The notes below the pieces were generated by a model. The model saw only the letters and a list, made by a program, of their open reading frames with translations. It did no database searches and was not told the origin of the DNA. A stretch of 16,612 nucleotides of DNA, from positions 1 to 16,612 of the forward strand of contig CAUBHZ010000005.1 in NCBI GenBank assembly GCA_958435885.1. Reading direction: 5' to 3'. The translations under genes were made by a program, and so were the position numbers. Source of the DNA: an uncultured Intestinimonas sp. (GTDB lineage: Bacteria > Bacillota_A > Clostridia > Oscillospirales > Oscillospiraceae). Of the stretch, positions 15,362 through 16,612 are shown one piece after another; the first letter of the stretch is position 1, and every line of letters starts with the position of its first letter.

Positions 15362-16009
15362 TTACTTCTCCGAGGCCGACTTGGCCTCGTCGATGTAGCT
15401 ATATAAGGTATATTTGGAGATGCCGAAGTACTTGCACACCTTGTAGCCCGACTTGGTGATGAGGAAGGCGCCGGTGTCGTTGAGGAACTGGATGGCCTTG
15501 ACCTTGTCCTCCTTGTTCATGAGGGCCACCGGCTTGCCCACCAGCCGGACGCTTTGCTCGATGAGCTCGTCCAGCAGGTCGGCCACGTTCCGGGAGATGT
15601 GTTCCGGCTCCTCCTGGGGGAGGTCGGTGGCGGTGAAGCTCTTCAGCACGTCCTCCATGGCCAGCATGAGGGTGATGTCGTAGTTGATGGCGAAGATGCC
15701 GATGGCCTTGCCGTCGTCGTCCCGGAGGTAGATGGTGCTGGACTTGAGGATCTTGCCGTCCTCCGACTTGGTGAGGTAGCTCAGCCGGTCCTCCGGCACC
15801 GCGCCGCCGTCCCGCAGGGCCTCCAGCACTACGTGGGAAGGGCCGTCCCCCACCCTCCGGCCGGAGACATGGCCGTTTTCGATGGCCACGATGGAGGTCT
15901 CCGGGTCGTTGGAGGCCAGGTCGTGGACCACCACCTCGCAGTTGGGGCCGAACTGCCGGGCGATGCCCTTGGCCAGCTGGAGGCAGAATTCCAGATTGGA
16001 CGCTTGCAT
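15362..16009 (-). CDS. YheO/DauR-type transcriptional regulator (PAS plus HTH)
   Basis: This 215-residue protein has a YheO-like PAS domain (about 5-115). Family features are CEVVVHDL (24-31), SIVAIENGHVSGR (39-51), SSTIYLRDDDGKAIGIFAINYD (90-111) and the MLAMEDVL helix. A C-terminal helix-turn-helix (about 165-210) contains GAFLITKSGYKVCKYFGISKYTLYSYI. The start at 16007-16009 has AAGGTGG 7 bp upstream. Proteins of this family sense small metabolites through the PAS domain; DauR controls D-arginine use in Pseudomonas. It is divergent from ssnA and convergent with the purine permease, so it probably controls the purine genes. Its ligand is not deducible. Confidence 0.9.
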   Translation of the reverse strand: MQASNLEFCLQLAKGIARQFGPNCEVVVHDLASNDPETSIVAIENGHVSGRRVGDGPSHVVLEALRDGGAVPEDRLSYLTKSEDGKILKSSTIYLRDDDGKAIGIFAINYDITLMLAMEDVLKSFTATDLPQEEPEHISRNVADLLDELIEQSVRLVGKPVALMNKEDKVKAIQFLNDTGAFLITKSGYKVCKYFGISKYTLYSYIDEAKSASEK

Positions 16010-16047
16010 AGCGAACCACCTTTCCCGAAAAAATCATTTCTATCCTT

Positions 16048-16076
16048 ATTATATCCGTTCCCCGGAAGGATTTCAA
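16048..16076 (-). promoter_or_regulatory. Promoter of the YheO-type regulator
   Basis: On the minus strand TTGAAA (16071-16076) and a consensus TATAAT (16048-16053) are separated by exactly 17 bp. Transcription would begin near 16041, about 32 nt before the start codon. It is a strong housekeeping-type promoter, which suggests steady expression of the regulator. Confidence 0.75.
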
Positions 16077-16132
16077 CAAAAAGTCAGGTCGCCAAATTAT
16101 TTTTGATTTATCTATTGCGCTGCAGGTCAAAA

Positions 16133-16138
16133 TATGAT
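16133..16138 (+). promoter_or_regulatory. Possible -10 box for ssnA (TATGAT)
   Basis: TATGAT is followed by AAAG and would place the transcript start near 16145, just ahead of the structured leader. No good -35 is found at 16-18 bp; TTGCGC at 16115 is only 12 bp away and TTGATT at 16103 is 24 bp away. A weak -35 fits activator dependence, with the divergent YheO-type regulator as the obvious candidate. CAGGTC occurs twice upstream (16085 and 16123). Confidence 0.35.
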
Positions 16139-16151
16139 AAAGTGAATACGG

Positions 16152-16253
16152 CAGAAGGGCAAGCCTTGTGCACAAATGACAATTCAAGCTGTAACGAAGT
16201 GCTGCGCGCACGGGCTGGTGTTCATTCTGAGAAGAATGGGCACCTTTTGTTTT
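16152..16253 (+). promoter_or_regulatory. Candidate transcription attenuator or riboswitch in the ssnA leader
   Basis: Two mutually exclusive folds are visible. Fold 1 is the intrinsic terminator at 16217-16253. In fold 2, the strand 16152-16171 pairs with 16208-16229. C152-A156 pair with T225-G229. G157-A161 pair with T219-C223, with two G-T wobbles and A224 bulged. A162-C165 pair with G213-T216, with GG 217-218 bulged. T166 pairs with G212, and G168-C171 pair with G208-C211, with T167 bulged. That makes about 19 pairs, and the helix consumes the whole 5' arm of the terminator, so it is an antiterminator in form. The enclosed 36-nt segment (16172-16207) could hold a ligand or protein site. 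I do not recognise a known riboswitch class or a T-box motif. Confidence 0.55.
16217..16253 (+). terminator. Intrinsic terminator in the ssnA 5' leader
   Basis: GGTGTTCATTCT (16217-16228) pairs with AGAATGGGCACC (16233-16244), 12 pairs including two G-T wobbles. The loop is a GAGA (GNRA) tetraloop, followed directly by TTTTGTTTT (16245-16253). It points into ssnA and lies about 57 bp before the start codon, with no gene ending upstream on this strand. That makes it a regulatory rather than an end-of-gene terminator. Confidence 0.8.
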
Positions 16254-16269
16254 AAACGGAAAAAGTTGA

Positions 16270-16286
16270 CCGGGGCAAACACCCGG
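16270..16286 (+). other. Short hairpin between the attenuator and the ssnA ribosome site
   Basis: CCGGG (16270-16274) and CCCGG (16282-16286) can form a 5-bp stem with loop GCAAACA. It lies 9 bp upstream of the AGGAGG site (16296-16301). It may simply insulate the ribosome site from the attenuator; no function is established. Confidence 0.3.
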
Positions 16287-16309
16287 AAATCGGATAGGAG
16301 GAGAGGCAC

Positions 16310-16612
16310 ATGCTGCTGATCGGAAACGGAAGGCTCATCACCAGAGACCCCGCCCTGCCCTACCTGGCGGACGGCGCCGTGGCAGTGGAGGGAGAGGTCA
16401 TCAAGGAAGTGGGTGCCCTGGCCGACCTGAAGGCCAAGTACCCCGACGCCCGGTTCGTGGACGCCAAGGGCGGTGTCATTATGCCCGGCCTCATCAACGC
16501 CCACACCCACATCTACTCCGGCCTGGCCCGGGGCCTGGCCATCGAGGGCAACAACCCCACCAACTTCCTGGAGGTGCTGGAGGGGACCTGGTGGAACATC
16601 GACCGCCACCTG
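16310..16612 (+). CDS. ssnA: SsnA-type aminohydrolase, 3' end outside window
   Basis: The first 101 residues of an amidohydrolase-superfamily protein; the frame is open to the right edge. ATG 16310 has AGGAGG at 16296-16301, 8 bp upstream. The N-terminal beta-sandwich strand (MLLIGNGRLITRD) leads to VIMPGLINAHTHIYSGLARG (57-75), where His65 and His67 form the first metal-binding H-x-H pair. The Y-S-G-L-x-R-G run and later WWNIDRHL match E. coli SsnA (YSGLSRG, WWRLDRAL) rather than generic deaminases. In gut bacteria ssnA is part of the anaerobic purine-degradation gene set with xdh, ygfK, hyuA and ygeW-XY homologues, probably acting as a ring aminohydrolase. It is the first gene after the attenuator-like leader. 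Confidence 0.9.
   Translation, partial: MLLIGNGRLITRDPALPYLADGAVAVEGEVIKEVGALADLKAKYPDARFVDAKGGVIMPGLINAHTHIYSGLARGLAIEGNNPTNFLEVLEGTWWNIDRHL

Noticed and set aside
1..16612. tRNA, rRNA, CRISPR array, insertion sequence or integrase
   Set aside because: I looked for tRNA-like arms, regularly spaced direct repeats, transposase motifs and terminal inverted repeats and saw none. The dpaA breakpoint has no recognisable mobile-element end.

Overview
The window looks like a chromosomal piece of a GC-rich, spore-forming or formerly spore-forming gut Clostridium, most like the Oscillospiraceae (Flavonifractor, Intestinimonas and relatives). The reasons are a giant S-layer-homology surface protein, dipicolinate synthase genes, strong Shine-Dalgarno sites, clostridial-type lipoproteins, and a purine-catabolism gene set (ssnA, xdhC, an NCS2 purine permease). 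This placement is inference from gene content; no ribosomal marker is present.

Left part (1-8040, plus strand). A very large secreted protein, open at the left edge, ends in three SLH domains and a terminator. About 70 bp later comes only the C-terminal half of dpaA, followed by an intact dpaB and a strong terminator. The missing half of dpaA marks a breakpoint near base 6910, either a real deletion or rearrangement or an assembly join.

Middle part (8039-13626, minus strand). Five tightly packed or overlapping genes read leftward from a good sigma-A-type promoter at about 13610. They are a FecCD-type permease, an ABC ATPase fused to a SAM methyltransferase, a lipoprotein substrate-binding protein, xdhC and an IclR regulator. 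XdhC serves molybdenum hydroxylases such as xanthine dehydrogenase, so molybdate or tungstate is a reasonable guess for the transported substrate. Corrinoid, haem or another metal chelate is not excluded.

Right part (13560-16612). A divergent AT-rich control region of about 420 bp leads rightward into an NCS2 xanthine/uracil-type permease. That gene converges on a YheO-family regulator across a perfect palindromic terminator. The regulator is divergent from ssnA, whose first 101 codons are at the right edge. The ssnA leader carries an intrinsic terminator and an upstream strand that can form a mutually exclusive antiterminator helix. This is a candidate riboswitch or attenuator and the best lead in the window.

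Together, the middle and right parts read as a module for taking up purines, supplying a metal or cofactor for a molybdenum hydroxylase, and starting the SsnA-type purine degradation route, under an IclR regulator, a YheO-type regulator and probably an RNA switch.
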